Source: Frigoriflavimonas asaccharolytica (GTDB lineage: Bacteria; Bacteroidota; Bacteroidia; Flavobacteriales; Weeksellaceae). From it: a stretch of 64,000 nucleotides of DNA. Below the pieces are notes generated by a model. It was not told where the DNA came from. It worked only from the letters and a program-made list of their open reading frames with translations, and did no database searches. The translations under genes and the position numbers were made by a program. The stretch is taken from assembly GCF_013294015.1 (NCBI RefSeq), contig NZ_JABSNO010000008.1:1-64000 (forward strand), given 5' to 3'. Below, piece by piece: positions 1 to 8,158 of the stretch (position 1 is its first letter; the number at the start of each line of letters is the position of its first letter).

Positions 1-749
1 TCTTTAGGTGTTTTAGAAGTGGAAGTCTTGCTGGGAGTTGTTTTTTTTTCATCCTCAGGATTATATACATTTACATTTTGCGAGGCATGAGTTTTCCCAA
101 AATATTCCGCAGTTACATAATACTCGTGTTTTTTCTTTTCATCTTCTCTTTTATTTGCCAGAGCAATATAAGTATTAAAAAGTGTGAAATCCCAGCGAGC
201 ATTGCCTCTTGCATCTACAGTGATAGGTGGAGATTTTGTGATGAATTGATTTTTAGAATTGTGACCATTTTCTACTTCATCATCTTCCCACAATTTGAAA
301 ACGATGCTGTGCAATGCTAAATTTTGGCATTTTGCAGTTGCACTCGATCTATCCATATAGTGTAAAGTTTTAGTGATTTTTGAACCATCTTGATAGGAAA
401 GATCAATTCCTAAAATTTCTTTTTCTTGGGACACAGACTGATCCTTTTTCTGAGGTTGCACAAAAATTGCCATAGGTTCTTTACCTTCGGCTTCGTGCAA
501 ATAGCCTTCAATTTTATAAGAAAACTTGTGCGCATTTGGTCCAAAAGTGAAATAATTTATTCCTTTCTTTTTTATCCCAGTACTTCTATATCCATCATCT
601 GTTTTTAAATACAATTCCCAAGTAACCAAAGATTGATTTCTTTGTGAGTGTGGTGTTTCTGGATACCATTCTACAACATTATAATAAGTTTTTACTCCAA
701 CTTTTGGATTTTCATCTCCTTTAATTCTATAAACTCCTCCTTTAGACAT
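1..749 (-). CDS. Putative T6SS cargo/effector A, N-terminal part (runs off left edge)
   Basis: An open minus-strand frame starts with ATG at 749 (MSKGGVYRIKGDENPKVGV) and is still open at base 1, so at least 249 residues are present and the C terminus is outside the window. No signal peptide is seen. The visible part looks like two beta-rich modules: one around residues 40-100 (WELYLKTDDGYRSTG) and one around residues 110-225 (ILGIDLSYQDGSKITKTLHY), followed by a Lys/Thr/Ser-rich linker at the cut edge. The same module pattern can be traced by eye in the effectors at 9474-11030 and 13186-14073. It follows a LysM protein and a DUF4280 PAAR-like protein on the same strand. The toxin part, if any, would be in the missing C terminus. 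Its role as cargo is inferred from context only. Confidence 0.7.
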   Translation of the reverse strand, partial: MSKGGVYRIKGDENPKVGVKTYYNVVEWYPETPHSQRNQSLVTWELYLKTDDGYRSTGIKKKGINYFTFGPNAHKFSYKIEGYLHEAEGKEPMAIFVQPQKKDQSVSQEKEILGIDLSYQDGSKITKTLHYMDRSSATAKCQNLALHSIVFKLWEDDEVENGHNSKNQFITKSPPITVDARGNARWDFTLFNTYIALANKREDEKKKHEYYVTAEYFGKTHASQNVNVYNPEDEKKTTPSKTSTSKTPK

Positions 750-768
750 AATTTTAAATTTTTAGAAT

Positions 769-1536
769 TTACCAAGCATGGCGGTTCCCACTTTCTTCAA
801 TCTCTTCCTGAAAATCCTCGAAATCCATAATAGGATTATAAATATGCTGTTTTCTCGCATCCGCATTTTTCACATTACTTTTCCCGGCTTCGCTTTGCTG
901 CCCGTGTTTCATAATGGTTATTTTTCCGCCAACTCCACATTGCAATTCGGAAATTTCTGTGATGCAATTTTTGCCCATCACCTTAACTTTATCGTATGTT
1001 TTTGTCCATTTTCCAACTGGTGCGTATGAACAAGGTAGATAGCCGCCAGAAGTAGGTTGCAATTTGCAATTGCCAAATGGCATTGCCGGTGGATCTAGCA
1101 TGACATCATCTTCTGTAACGGCAAGATAATCTGCTTCTCCTTCGGCATCATTCCAATAATGCTTTTGGTGAGAAGTAACTGTAAATTTCGGGAACTTGAA
1201 ACCCTGGTCGCATTTGCACATACCTTTTTGAATGACGAAATATTTGCCGTCGTGCTCGCTGGATGAAGATTCAGATTTTTCTTCCTTTTTTTCTTCTTCT
1301 TTAGATTCTTCTTCTTCAGATTGTTGTTCTCCTTTTTGAGTATCTTCTTCATCCATAGAATCTTTACCTTCATCATAACCGCTCATAGGATTTAAATCAT
1401 CGGCAACATTACCCTGCTTTGAGCTTGATTGTGCAACAAAATCTCCACCAAAATATGGCGAAGAAATTTTGGAATCCCCGTTTTTTGGTGGCGTTTTTAA
1501 ACCTTCAAATTTTTTATCTTTACCTAAATCTTCCAT
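769..1536 (-). CDS. DUF4280 (PAAR-like) protein A with acidic linker
   Basis: The C-terminal ~150 residues form a DUF4280 domain: an early C-x-C (MCKCDQGF), then GNCKLQP, PCSYAPVGKW, CITEISELQCGVGG and a KHGQQSEA tail. DUF4280 proteins are considered PAAR-like caps for the T6SS spike in Bacteroidota. The first ~100 residues are extra: a Lys/Ser/Gly-rich stretch, then a low-complexity run of Glu, Lys and Ser (roughly residues 65-95). I chose ATG at 1536 (MEDLGKDKKFEG). A longer frame from 1590 would overlap the preceding LysM gene by 50 nt, while 1536 lies 4 nt after that gene's stop at 1541. It lies between the LysM protein and effector A, 19 nt from the latter. Confidence 0.85.
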   Translation of the reverse strand: MEDLGKDKKFEGLKTPPKNGDSKISSPYFGGDFVAQSSSKQGNVADDLNPMSGYDEGKDSMDEEDTQKGEQQSEEEESKEEEKKEEKSESSSSEHDGKYFVIQKGMCKCDQGFKFPKFTVTSHQKHYWNDAEGEADYLAVTEDDVMLDPPAMPFGNCKLQPTSGGYLPCSYAPVGKWTKTYDKVKVMGKNCITEISELQCGVGGKITIMKHGQQSEAGKSNVKNADARKQHIYNPIMDFEDFQEEIEESGNRHAW

Positions 1537-1540
1537 GATC

Positions 1541-2572
1541 TTAAATTTTTGATACTGTAATCTTGTGCTTTCTGTATAGTTCTCCTTCATGTATTAATGC
1601 AATTCCCGCTTGGATCTTCTCCAATTGCTTGGTCAATTTATGCGTTGTGTATTTTAATTCTACCAAACCCGTCATTACTTCTTCAACCTCATCATTCAAT
1701 CTTCTGCCTTGCAATAGTTGTTGCAGAGAAACTTCTTCCATAACTTCCCCTTTCAAGACGGTTTGAATTTCTTCTTCATTTATATGATGAAATTCTATAT
1801 TAAAATTACAATTTAATGGGAAAGAATTTTTGACTAAATAGAAATTTTCTTTCCAAGTATTCTGCTTGTGAAACCAACTTAAATTTGGAAACAATATTTG
1901 ATACAAAAAAGTTGAGTTGATTTGTTTTTCGAAATATTCCTGATTAGATAGATTGCTAGCAAATCGATCTACATATTTCTGTGCAACTTCTCCGATATGA
2001 AAATCTTCTATATCTTTCCTTTTCTCTTGAAAAACTTTCTGAATATTCTCAAATTGGTACATCTTTGCAATATTTCCCTCGGGATATACTTCAAATTGCA
2101 ATGGCGAGATGCTTTCTGCACAAGCAATAGACAATTCGCTCATTTTATCATCAGGCTTTTCTCCATTGTTCAAAAAATTAGAACTTTTAATAGAGGCAAC
2201 TAAAATTTTTAATTGATTTTCCTTCTTTTCCTCCAGTCTGATATTTACTGTATAAGAAATTTCTACCGCATTTTCAAAATCACTTTCGTAGGATTCTATA
2301 ATTTTATAATTTTCCGCATAAAAGTCCTGCGAAATATTTTTTGCTGGTATTGCTTCTGCTATTTCCTTATTTATTTGCGCAACACTTTTAAAATTTTTAG
2401 GAATTATAATTTTTTCTACACCAATGAGGGAATTGAAATACAGCAAACCATTTTTTTCGCAATTAATATTGTGAAAATCTCGAACTTCATCTTCACTCAT
2501 ACCCAATTTTTGCCCTATTTTGGCAAGAGTATCGTCAGTTTTGACATCGTAAATAATTATTGAATCTCCCAT
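1541..2572 (-). CDS. LysM domain protein, T6SS cassette A accessory/adaptor
   Basis: The protein has 343 residues. Residues ~6-60 form a LysM module (YDVKTDDTLAKIGQKLGMSE ... IIIPKNF) with the usual start and Asn-rich loop. The rest is a mixed alpha/beta region without a domain I can name: a beta section (~residues 95-160), a helical section (~160-235) and a C-terminal helical tail (~290-343, HKLTKQLEKIQAGIALIHEG). There is no signal peptide, so it should be cytoplasmic. The middle region resembles, in order of motifs, the LysM-less protein at 11649-12638, which also stands right before a DUF4280 gene. I infer a loading or adaptor role for the neighbouring cargo. It could equally be a baseplate-like part. 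Confidence 0.8.
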   Translation of the reverse strand: MGDSIIIYDVKTDDTLAKIGQKLGMSEDEVRDFHNINCEKNGLLYFNSLIGVEKIIIPKNFKSVAQINKEIAEAIPAKNISQDFYAENYKIIESYESDFENAVEISYTVNIRLEEKKENQLKILVASIKSSNFLNNGEKPDDKMSELSIACAESISPLQFEVYPEGNIAKMYQFENIQKVFQEKRKDIEDFHIGEVAQKYVDRFASNLSNQEYFEKQINSTFLYQILFPNLSWFHKQNTWKENFYLVKNSFPLNCNFNIEFHHINEEEIQTVLKGEVMEEVSLQQLLQGRRLNDEVEEVMTGLVELKYTTHKLTKQLEKIQAGIALIHEGELYRKHKITVSKI

Positions 2573-2589
2573 ATTCTGAATTATTAAAA

Positions 2590-2680
2590 AGAAAATTCCT
2601 TTTAAGTAAAATTAAGTAAAAAAAGGAACGCTTTTTCAAAAACAACAGAAATTAATGAAATTGTAGTAGTTCTACTACAA
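2590..2680 (-). promoter_or_regulatory. Upstream region of the LysM cassette A with a 20-nt palindrome
   Basis: A perfect inverted repeat lies at 2661-2680: TTGTAGTAG, a 2-nt centre, CTACTACAA. With only 2 nt between the arms it cannot form a good hairpin, so it looks like an operator for a dimeric regulator. On the minus strand a TAATTTTA box (about 2605) with a TTTTTG upstream gives a weak Bacteroidota-type promoter candidate before the start at 2572. A further inverted repeat (TTCCTTTT / AAAAGGAA) lies between these and the gene. Confidence 0.4.
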
Positions 2681-2715
2681 AATACGATTTTATACATTAA
2701 ACACTTTTTTATTTC

Positions 2716-2744
2716 AAAAAAAAATGCGATAGAATCTACCGCAT
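2716..2744 (-). terminator. Rho-independent terminator after tssE
   Basis: Read on the minus strand: ATGCGGTAG, loop ATT, CTATCGCAT, then at least eight T. The arms are 2724-2732 and 2736-2744 with one mismatch. It lies 34 nt after the stop of tssE and separates the tssH-tssE transcript from cassette A. Confidence 0.8.
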
Positions 2745-2777
2745 TTTTATATTATTTAGTTATTTTTCGAATATCTT

Positions 2778-3218
2778 CTAATCGATAGACATAGGACTAA
2801 GAAAAATTTCTGTGGAAAAATTAAATGCTTCACCAGTTGAATCTAGTTTTGCATTAATTATTATCTTCACTTTCTTTTTCACTTCCGTAAATCCTTTGGT
2901 TTCGTAGTTATGCTCTACAAATTTTATAGATGCAGATACGATTGCATTTACAAGGCGAGGTTCATACTCATCTATTTGTCTCTGCAAACTTTTTACGAAA
3001 ATATTTTCCCACATTGCAGAAGTAACGCCATTATCAAATTCTACATTCCAGACATCGTTACCATAGTTTTCATCACATCTATTTTCTCCTTTTTTGGTAA
3101 TAATCAGCAACATTATATTTTGCGCAATGCTTTCTCCTACTCCACAAGTATCTATATGGCCGCCGTTGCTCATCATGGACATCGGATTTAGTGGCATTTT
3201 ATAATTCTCGTTTTCCAT
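2778..3218 (-). CDS. tssE: TssE/gp25-like T6SS baseplate protein
   Basis: The 146-residue protein carries the gp25/lysozyme-like baseplate fold of T4: GESIAQNIMLLIITKKGENR, then the Y-G-N-D-V-W segment and ISKSL-type helix (VKSLQRQIDEYEPRL), then a beta hairpin with INAKLDSTGE near the end. These are the family hallmarks (E-S-I ... K-G-E-R ... Y-E-P-R). TssE is a wedge component of the T6SS baseplate and acts in the cytoplasm on the inner-membrane complex. It follows tssH and the lytic transglycosylase on the same strand, 9 nt after the transglycosylase stop region, so it is probably cotranscribed, and a terminator follows. Confidence 0.88.
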   Translation of the reverse strand: MENENYKMPLNPMSMMSNGGHIDTCGVGESIAQNIMLLIITKKGENRCDENYGNDVWNVEFDNGVTSAMWENIFVKSLQRQIDEYEPRLVNAIVSASIKFVEHNYETKGFTEVKKKVKIIINAKLDSTGEAFNFSTEIFLSPMSID

Positions 3219-3227
3219 TATATTTTA

Positions 3228-4172
3228 TTATTTTTTAAGAGAAGCTGCTAAAATTTTGTATTTATTGATGATGAAAGTATCCATTAATTCTTTTGGTAGA
3301 AGTAAAGTAGTTTCGCCTCTTTCGCGTAGATTTTTTTCGATTCCAGGATTTAAAACTAAAATTTCGCTTTTACTGATTTTCAAATATTCTGCAATCACGT
3401 CTAAATTGTGCGCTCCATTGATACTTGTTTGAGCTAAATCTGGATTGAATTGAGATGTAGGCACACTTGCAATTGCAGCTTTTTTACTTTTTGGAATCTC
3501 TTTTTTTACAGCGTTTTTCTGTATTTTGGGAGTTTTATAATAATCTTGAAGTACAGCTTCTAGTTCACCTGTTGCAAAACTGGCGTTTAGGTATTTTTGA
3601 ACATGATTTTGTGTTTCTGCTGGTAAAAAATTTTTAAAATCAGTATAATTTTTAGATCCTGCTTTAGTCATTGCTTTGCTCACATTACCTTCACCGCAAT
3701 TATAAGCCGCAACAACAGTTACCCAATTTTGATATTTATTGTACAGATTGATTAGCGAATTAGTGACCGCTTTTGTACTTTTATACATATCATTCCGATC
3801 TTCATCTGTGAGGCCATAATCGTTTGCATGGCCTACCATAAATTGCCAAACACCGGAAGCACCTGCTACAGAAATAGAATTTCGATCTAAATGAGATTCT
3901 ATAATCGCAAGATTTCGCATGTGTTTCGGAATTCCTCTACTGCTAAAAGAGTACTCTATAAAACGAACCAATTCTTTGTTGTTCTTTATAATATTTTGAT
4001 ACTTCCGAACGCTTTGTTCGGAAGTATCTGTTGCACTCAAACGTTGTGCAAACAATTGTGTAGAACAAAATAAACCAATAAAAAATATAAAATATTTAAA
4101 AATAAAATTCTTCAAAATTATGTATAAAAATTGATTACTTAATTTCCCAAACCAGTTCCTTACTTTCTGCAT
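3228..4172 (-). CDS. Lytic murein transglycosylase (SLT domain) with C-terminal LysM
   Basis: The protein has an N-terminal hydrophobic export signal (NFIFKYFIFFIGLFCSTQLFA), an SLT/MltD-like transglycosylase core with the catalytic Glu in the NLAIIESHLDRNSIS segment, GASGVWQFM and AAYNCGEGNV motifs, and a LysM-like end (HNLDVIAEYLKISKSEILVLNPGI cut short here). It should cleave peptidoglycan in the periplasm. The ATG at 4172 overlaps tssH by 38 nt and would place 19 residues before the signal; a TTG at 4115 gives a normal signal peptide and is the more likely start. Next to tssH and tssE it probably opens the wall for the T6SS apparatus. Confidence 0.85.
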   Translation of the reverse strand: MQKVRNWFGKLSNQFLYIILKNFIFKYFIFFIGLFCSTQLFAQRLSATDTSEQSVRKYQNIIKNNKELVRFIEYSFSSRGIPKHMRNLAIIESHLDRNSISVAGASGVWQFMVGHANDYGLTDEDRNDMYKSTKAVTNSLINLYNKYQNWVTVVAAYNCGEGNVSKAMTKAGSKNYTDFKNFLPAETQNHVQKYLNASFATGELEAVLQDYYKTPKIQKNAVKKEIPKSKKAAIASVPTSQFNPDLAQTSINGAHNLDVIAEYLKISKSEILVLNPGIEKNLRERGETTLLLPKELMDTFIINKYKILAASLKK

Positions 4173-6618
4173 TCCAATCTACAGAAATATTTTCGCCGGC
4201 TTTCACTTCCTCACGTACAATTCTTTTTGAGATAGGACGTGCAATTTGCGAACGAATGACACCTGTGATTTGTCTTGCTCCATACTTACTGCTAAAACCA
4301 TTTAAGGCCAATTCTTTTACTGCAGCATCTGTAATATCGAAAGTCATTCCCAATCTTTGCAAAGCATTGCGCAATGGTTTCAATTGAATTTTGAAAATAT
4401 TTTCTGCCATCGCTTCTGTGATCGGAGAAAATGGAATAATTTCTGTGATTCTTGCTAAAAACTCAGGGCGAAAACGGCCAGAATCTGTCATAATTTTCAT
4501 TAATGATTTTGCACCTGGAATTTCATTTCTTTCAAAATGCTCTACAATTTGGTCGCTACCAATATTGGATGTAAATAATATTAATGAATTACTAAAATCA
4601 CCTTCTTTACCTAATTTATCATGAATTTTCCCTTCGTCCATTATTTGAAGAAAAACATCAAAAACCGAGGTGTGTGCTTTTTCAATTTCATCAAATAAAA
4701 CTACAGCATAAGGTTGCTGACGAATTTTATTAACTAAAACACCACCTTCTTCATAACCTACATATCCAGGAGGCGCACCATAAAGCAAAGCCGCAGAATG
4801 TTCTTCTTTAAATTCTGACATATCAAAACGGATCATCGCACTTTCATCATTAAATAAAAGTTCTGCCATAGATTTTGCCAGTTCGGTTTTACCAGTTCCA
4901 GTTGGTCCGAGTAAGAAAAATGAACCGATTGGTTGCCCAGGTTTGTTCAATCCACTTCTATTTTCTATGATGGCATCGGCTAAAGTTTTCAGCGCATGAT
5001 CTTGTCCGACTACTCTTTTCTTGAGTAAATCTTCCATATTCATCAGTTTTTCTTTCTCACCTGATTGAATTTTTCCGATCGGAATTCCAGTTTTGGACGC
5101 CATCACAGCAGCCATTTCTAATGTGCCTACTTTTTCACGTTTTACGGAAGCGTGTTTTATTAATTCTTCAAAAGTTTCATTAATGATTTTTTTTATTTGA
5201 GTAACATCCATAGAATTATCTAAAACATGTTGCTCTGATAAAGAACCCCAAAGAATTGGGCTCAATTTATTTTGTAACAATTGAAAATTCCACAGTAATT
5301 CATCAATCAAAAGTGGGTCATCTTCTGGCGTTTCTTTAATAATCTCTTCGTAATTTTCTTTCCATTTTTGAAGTTCACCTTCCGAAAGTTCGTCTAACAT
5401 TTTGATGGAAGCCATCGTTCTATCTAATAAATCTATAGCAGAATCTGGCAATTTTTTACCTTTAGAATATCTTTTAGCCAGCTTCACGCAATCACCCAGA
5501 CTGTTTTCATCTACATCTACGCCATGATGTTCTTTATAACTCTCCAGAATTTTCTTCATCATTTTCACACAAGCTGCTTCTTCTGGTTCTTCAACCGTCA
5601 AAACTTCAAATCTTCTGTCAAATGCGCGTTCTGGTTCGATAATTTTTCTATATTCTTCTTGCGTTGTAGCACCTATTACGGTGATTTCTCCACGCGCTAA
5701 TTCTGGTTTTAATAAATTAGCCACATTTCCTGCACTACCTTTACTATCTAAAAGCGAATGAATTTCATCAATAAAAAGAACGGCTTTATTTATCTTTTTA
5801 CATTCATTAATTACTTTTTTCAAACGGTCTTCTATTTCACCTTTGTAAGAAGTTCCGGCTAAAAGAGCACCTGTGTCTAGTTCTAATAATGTCGCTTCTT
5901 TTAATAATTCCGGTACGTTTCCAATATTAATTTCTGAGGCAAAACCTTCTAATAATGCAGTTTTACCAACGCCTGGTTCACCTACAATAATTACATTGGG
6001 TTTCGTTTTTCGGCAAAGAATTTCTACCAATTGACGCAATTCTTTGTCCCGACCGACGATGGTTTCTATTTTTCCATCAGCTGCCATTTTCGTCATATCT
6101 ACACAATATGCCGTAATTGCAGGAAAAGATGATTTGGAATCTTGAAAACCAGATAAAAGATTATTCGCTTGATTATTTATTTGCTTACTTTCTCCTTGAA
6201 AATGATTTAAAATTTCATGTTCACGTAAGGGTAAAGATTTTAATTCTTGTGCAGTATAAGCTACATTTGCTTTGGTAATGGCTGTAAGAATGCACAAAGG
6301 ATTCACCTCATCTAAGCCTAATCTCAAACGCATTTCATCTGCTTCTTCTAAGATTTTGTCGATTTTTTCATCTGGCGTTGGTTCGGAAGGAAGATTTCCT
6401 GTTTTTGGGTATTCTTCTATTCTAACGTCTGCCCAATCATAAATATAGGCGGGATCTTTATCTATTGAACTTAAAAATTCGCGTAAGCCGATGTCTTTAT
6501 GCATCAATGCTTGCAGCAAATGGGAACCGCCATAAGTGGCATTATAATTTTCTCTTGCTATAGATTGCGCGATATGAATTAGTTGCTTCGCAGATTCGTC
6601 GGTTATTAGTACGCTCAT
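4135..6618 (-). CDS. tssH: T6SS sheath-disassembly ATPase TssH (ClpV-type AAA+)
   Basis: The 827-residue protein has the Hsp100 layout: Clp_N repeats (~1-140), first AAA+ domain with Walker A GEPGVGKT (213-220) and Walker B VLFIDE (280-285), a middle region (~400-490), and a second AAA+ domain with GPTGTGKT (571-578), VVLFDE (639-644) and a ClpB D2-small tail. In T6SS, TssH/ClpV unfolds the contracted TssB-TssC sheath; both sheath genes are in this window. ClpB is the alternative, but the tssE neighbour and the sheath genes favour TssH. A TATATTTG box lies 33 nt before the start. It heads the tssH-SLT-tssE transcript. Confidence 0.9.
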   Translation of the reverse strand: MSVLITDESAKQLIHIAQSIARENYNATYGGSHLLQALMHKDIGLREFLSSIDKDPAYIYDWADVRIEEYPKTGNLPSEPTPDEKIDKILEEADEMRLRLGLDEVNPLCILTAITKANVAYTAQELKSLPLREHEILNHFQGESKQINNQANNLLSGFQDSKSSFPAITAYCVDMTKMAADGKIETIVGRDKELRQLVEILCRKTKPNVIIVGEPGVGKTALLEGFASEINIGNVPELLKEATLLELDTGALLAGTSYKGEIEDRLKKVINECKKINKAVLFIDEIHSLLDSKGSAGNVANLLKPELARGEITVIGATTQEEYRKIIEPERAFDRRFEVLTVEEPEEAACVKMMKKILESYKEHHGVDVDENSLGDCVKLAKRYSKGKKLPDSAIDLLDRTMASIKMLDELSEGELQKWKENYEEIIKETPEDDPLLIDELLWNFQLLQNKLSPILWGSLSEQHVLDNSMDVTQIKKIINETFEELIKHASVKREKVGTLEMAAVMASKTGIPIGKIQSGEKEKLMNMEDLLKKRVVGQDHALKTLADAIIENRSGLNKPGQPIGSFFLLGPTGTGKTELAKSMAELLFNDESAMIRFDMSEFKEEHSAALLYGAPPGYVGYEEGGVLVNKIRQQPYAVVLFDEIEKAHTSVFDVFLQIMDEGKIHDKLGKEGDFSNSLILFTSNIGSDQIVEHFERNEIPGAKSLMKIMTDSGRFRPEFLARITEIIPFSPITEAMAENIFKIQLKPLRNALQRLGMTFDITDAAVKELALNGFSSKYGARQITGVIRSQIARPISKRIVREEVKAGENISVDWNAESKELVWEIK

Positions 6619-6650
6619 ATAATATTTATTATGTTGTAGATGATGTACAT

Positions 6651-6658
6651 CAAATATA
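6651..6658 (-). promoter_or_regulatory. -7 box TATATTTG upstream of tssH
   Basis: Minus-strand TATATTTG matches the Bacteroidota TAnnTTTG consensus exactly and sits 33 nt before the tssH start codon. No clear -33 TTTG was seen. Confidence 0.6.
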
Positions 6659-6816
6659 GTATTTTTTAGGGAAATATGATTGAATATTATTTCCGAAAAT
6701 CTGATTTCGTAGCATCACGTTTTACATAAGGACTTTTCTAGTAATAATAAATTCTTAGAACAAAGTTTACAATAAGTAGGTAATTAAATCTAAGTAGGAA
6801 GAATTTGGGAATAAAG

Positions 6817-6841
6817 AAAAGGTGAAACTTAACTACCTTTT
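6817..6841 (-). terminator. Weak hairpin after the cassette B lipoprotein fragment
   Basis: Arms AAAAGGT (6817-6823) and ACCTTTT (6835-6841) form a 7-bp stem downstream of the cassette B genes on the minus strand. The run after it is only TTTTC-like, so termination is uncertain. The rest of 6619-6904 shows no other gene. Confidence 0.35.
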
Positions 6842-6904
6842 CAAAGACTTGATTCATAAATACTCAAAATTTACTTCAGTAAGATAATGATTCACTAAAA
6901 TTTC

Positions 6905-7111
6905 TTAGGTACAGTAGTTTTGGTTGATGCGCAACATGTACATAGGTTCTTGAGGATAACGCTTTACGTTTTCCATTACTTTTGCGGCAATGTTGTCTGA
7001 GGTAATGTTGTTTGTCATATCTTTATTTGTATTGGTATTTTGTCCGCATCCCTGCAAACCCATCAAAAACAAACTACACAAACCTATTTTTTTTATTGTT
7101 AAAATAACCAT
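6905..7111 (-). pseudogene. Truncated copy of the cassette B lipoprotein gene
   Basis: This 68-codon frame has a clean lipoprotein signal (LFLMGLQGC, lipobox L-Q-G-C) followed by 46 residues identical to the start of the mature lipoprotein encoded just upstream at 7116-8153. At the DNA level 6912-7048 matches 7960-8096 at 136 of 137 bases. The copy ends at a TAA where the intact gene has TAC; beyond the stop the frame still reads EILVNHY, like EILVNDY in the intact gene, before similarity fades by about 6860. The signal-peptide part differs from that of the intact copy. It is best read as a broken second immunity-like gene. A short expressed lipoprotein is possible. Confidence 0.75.
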
Positions 7112-7115
7112 TATT

Positions 7116-8153
7116 CTATTTTATCATCTCTAAATGAATCTCTTCTTGTCCTTTATAATCTTGAGGCATGTAGAGATATGTTCTTGGAAATTCTCCTCTA
7201 ATCTTTCCGTTTTCAGTAGGGTACTCAAAGTAAAGCACAGATTTTCCTCTAAGAAAGCGATCTGTATTAGGACTACTTGGAAACTTGAAATAGATGATTC
7301 TTCCGTTGCCATAAAATTGTACTTCATAATTTTCTATAGGTTGAAAGGTTTTATCTTTAAATTTTAAACTTTCCTTATATTCGTCCCAAGTTTCTTGGGT
7401 GTATTTTACGTCCCAATAGTTTGATTGGGCTCTTCTGAGTAATTGACCAAATTCTGCTTGTGCTTTAGCATCAGCATCTTCATCTTCAAATATTTTTTGA
7501 ACATTTTTGTAATAAGCCAATACTTTTTGTTTCAGTTTGTTTTGATCTAGTTTTCTTAAATCAACTCCCTTGCTCCAGCCTTCATTCTCGTAAGGGACTT
7601 GGGCATTAAAACTAAAGGTGTATTCATAAAATGGGCTGCCTGCTGCGGGTAGTTTATTATCTTCAAACCCTGGGCTTTGATGAACCATAATGGTTTGCTC
7701 ATCTTTCATTTGGTAGTTTTTCCAATCGTTCACTTTTATTACTTCTATAGAAACGCTGCTGCCACCTTCTAAATTCTTAAAAAAGGGTTTATCTTCGCCA
7801 TAAGCTTTTTGCAATAAATCTCCTATTGGATACATACGTACCGTTACAGTCTGCCCGCCACTTTTGAGAATAGCTTCATTAATATAGATAGGTGTAGCAA
7901 AAGCACCCAAATCATAGTTATTTTCAACGGGATAGTCGTTTACTAAAATTTCGTAAGTGCAGTAGTTTTGGTTGATGCGCAACATATACATAGGTTCTTG
8001 AGGATAACGCTTTACGTTTTCCATTACTTTTGCGGCAATGTTGTCTGAGGTAATGTTGTTTGTCATATCTTTATTTGTATTGGTATTTTGTCCGCAACAT
8101 ATCAATTGCATAAATAAGAGGCTATAGATAAAGGCGTTTTTTATTATTTTCAT
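7116..8153 (-). CDS. Lipoprotein of cassette B, putative immunity protein
   Basis: The 345-residue protein starts with a hydrophobic signal and a Cys-Cys lipobox (FMQLICCGQN), so it should be a membrane-anchored lipoprotein facing the periplasm. I do not recognise a named domain. It shares a family signature with the lipoprotein at 16089-17036: Y-P-x-E-P-M-Y ... N-x-x-x-C ... an E-ILKSGGQTVTVRMYP motif (PKSGEQVLTVEIYP in the other), and a similar helical middle. Each of these two lies directly after a large effector-like gene (here 5 nt), the usual order for toxin-immunity pairs. Immunity is inferred; an accessory role is possible. Confidence 0.75.
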   Translation of the reverse strand: MKIIKNAFIYSLLFMQLICCGQNTNTNKDMTNNITSDNIAAKVMENVKRYPQEPMYMLRINQNYCTYEILVNDYPVENNYDLGAFATPIYINEAILKSGGQTVTVRMYPIGDLLQKAYGEDKPFFKNLEGGSSVSIEVIKVNDWKNYQMKDEQTIMVHQSPGFEDNKLPAAGSPFYEYTFSFNAQVPYENEGWSKGVDLRKLDQNKLKQKVLAYYKNVQKIFEDEDADAKAQAEFGQLLRRAQSNYWDVKYTQETWDEYKESLKFKDKTFQPIENYEVQFYGNGRIIYFKFPSSPNTDRFLRGKSVLYFEYPTENGKIRGEFPRTYLYMPQDYKGQEEIHLEMIK

Positions 8154-8158
8154 TCGTT

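Noticed and set aside
78-320. Plus-strand frame of 80 codons at the left edge
   Set aside because: It lies opposite a continuous minus-strand gene with clear protein motifs and has a hydrophobic, AT-driven composition.
1095-1376. Minus-strand frame rich in Lys and Asn in the acidic linker
   Set aside because: It is a shifted frame over the Glu/Lys linker of the DUF4280 gene.
4135-6618. ClpB chaperone instead of TssH
   Set aside because: The domain layout would allow ClpB, but neighbours tssE and a transglycosylase, and tssBC in the window, favour TssH.
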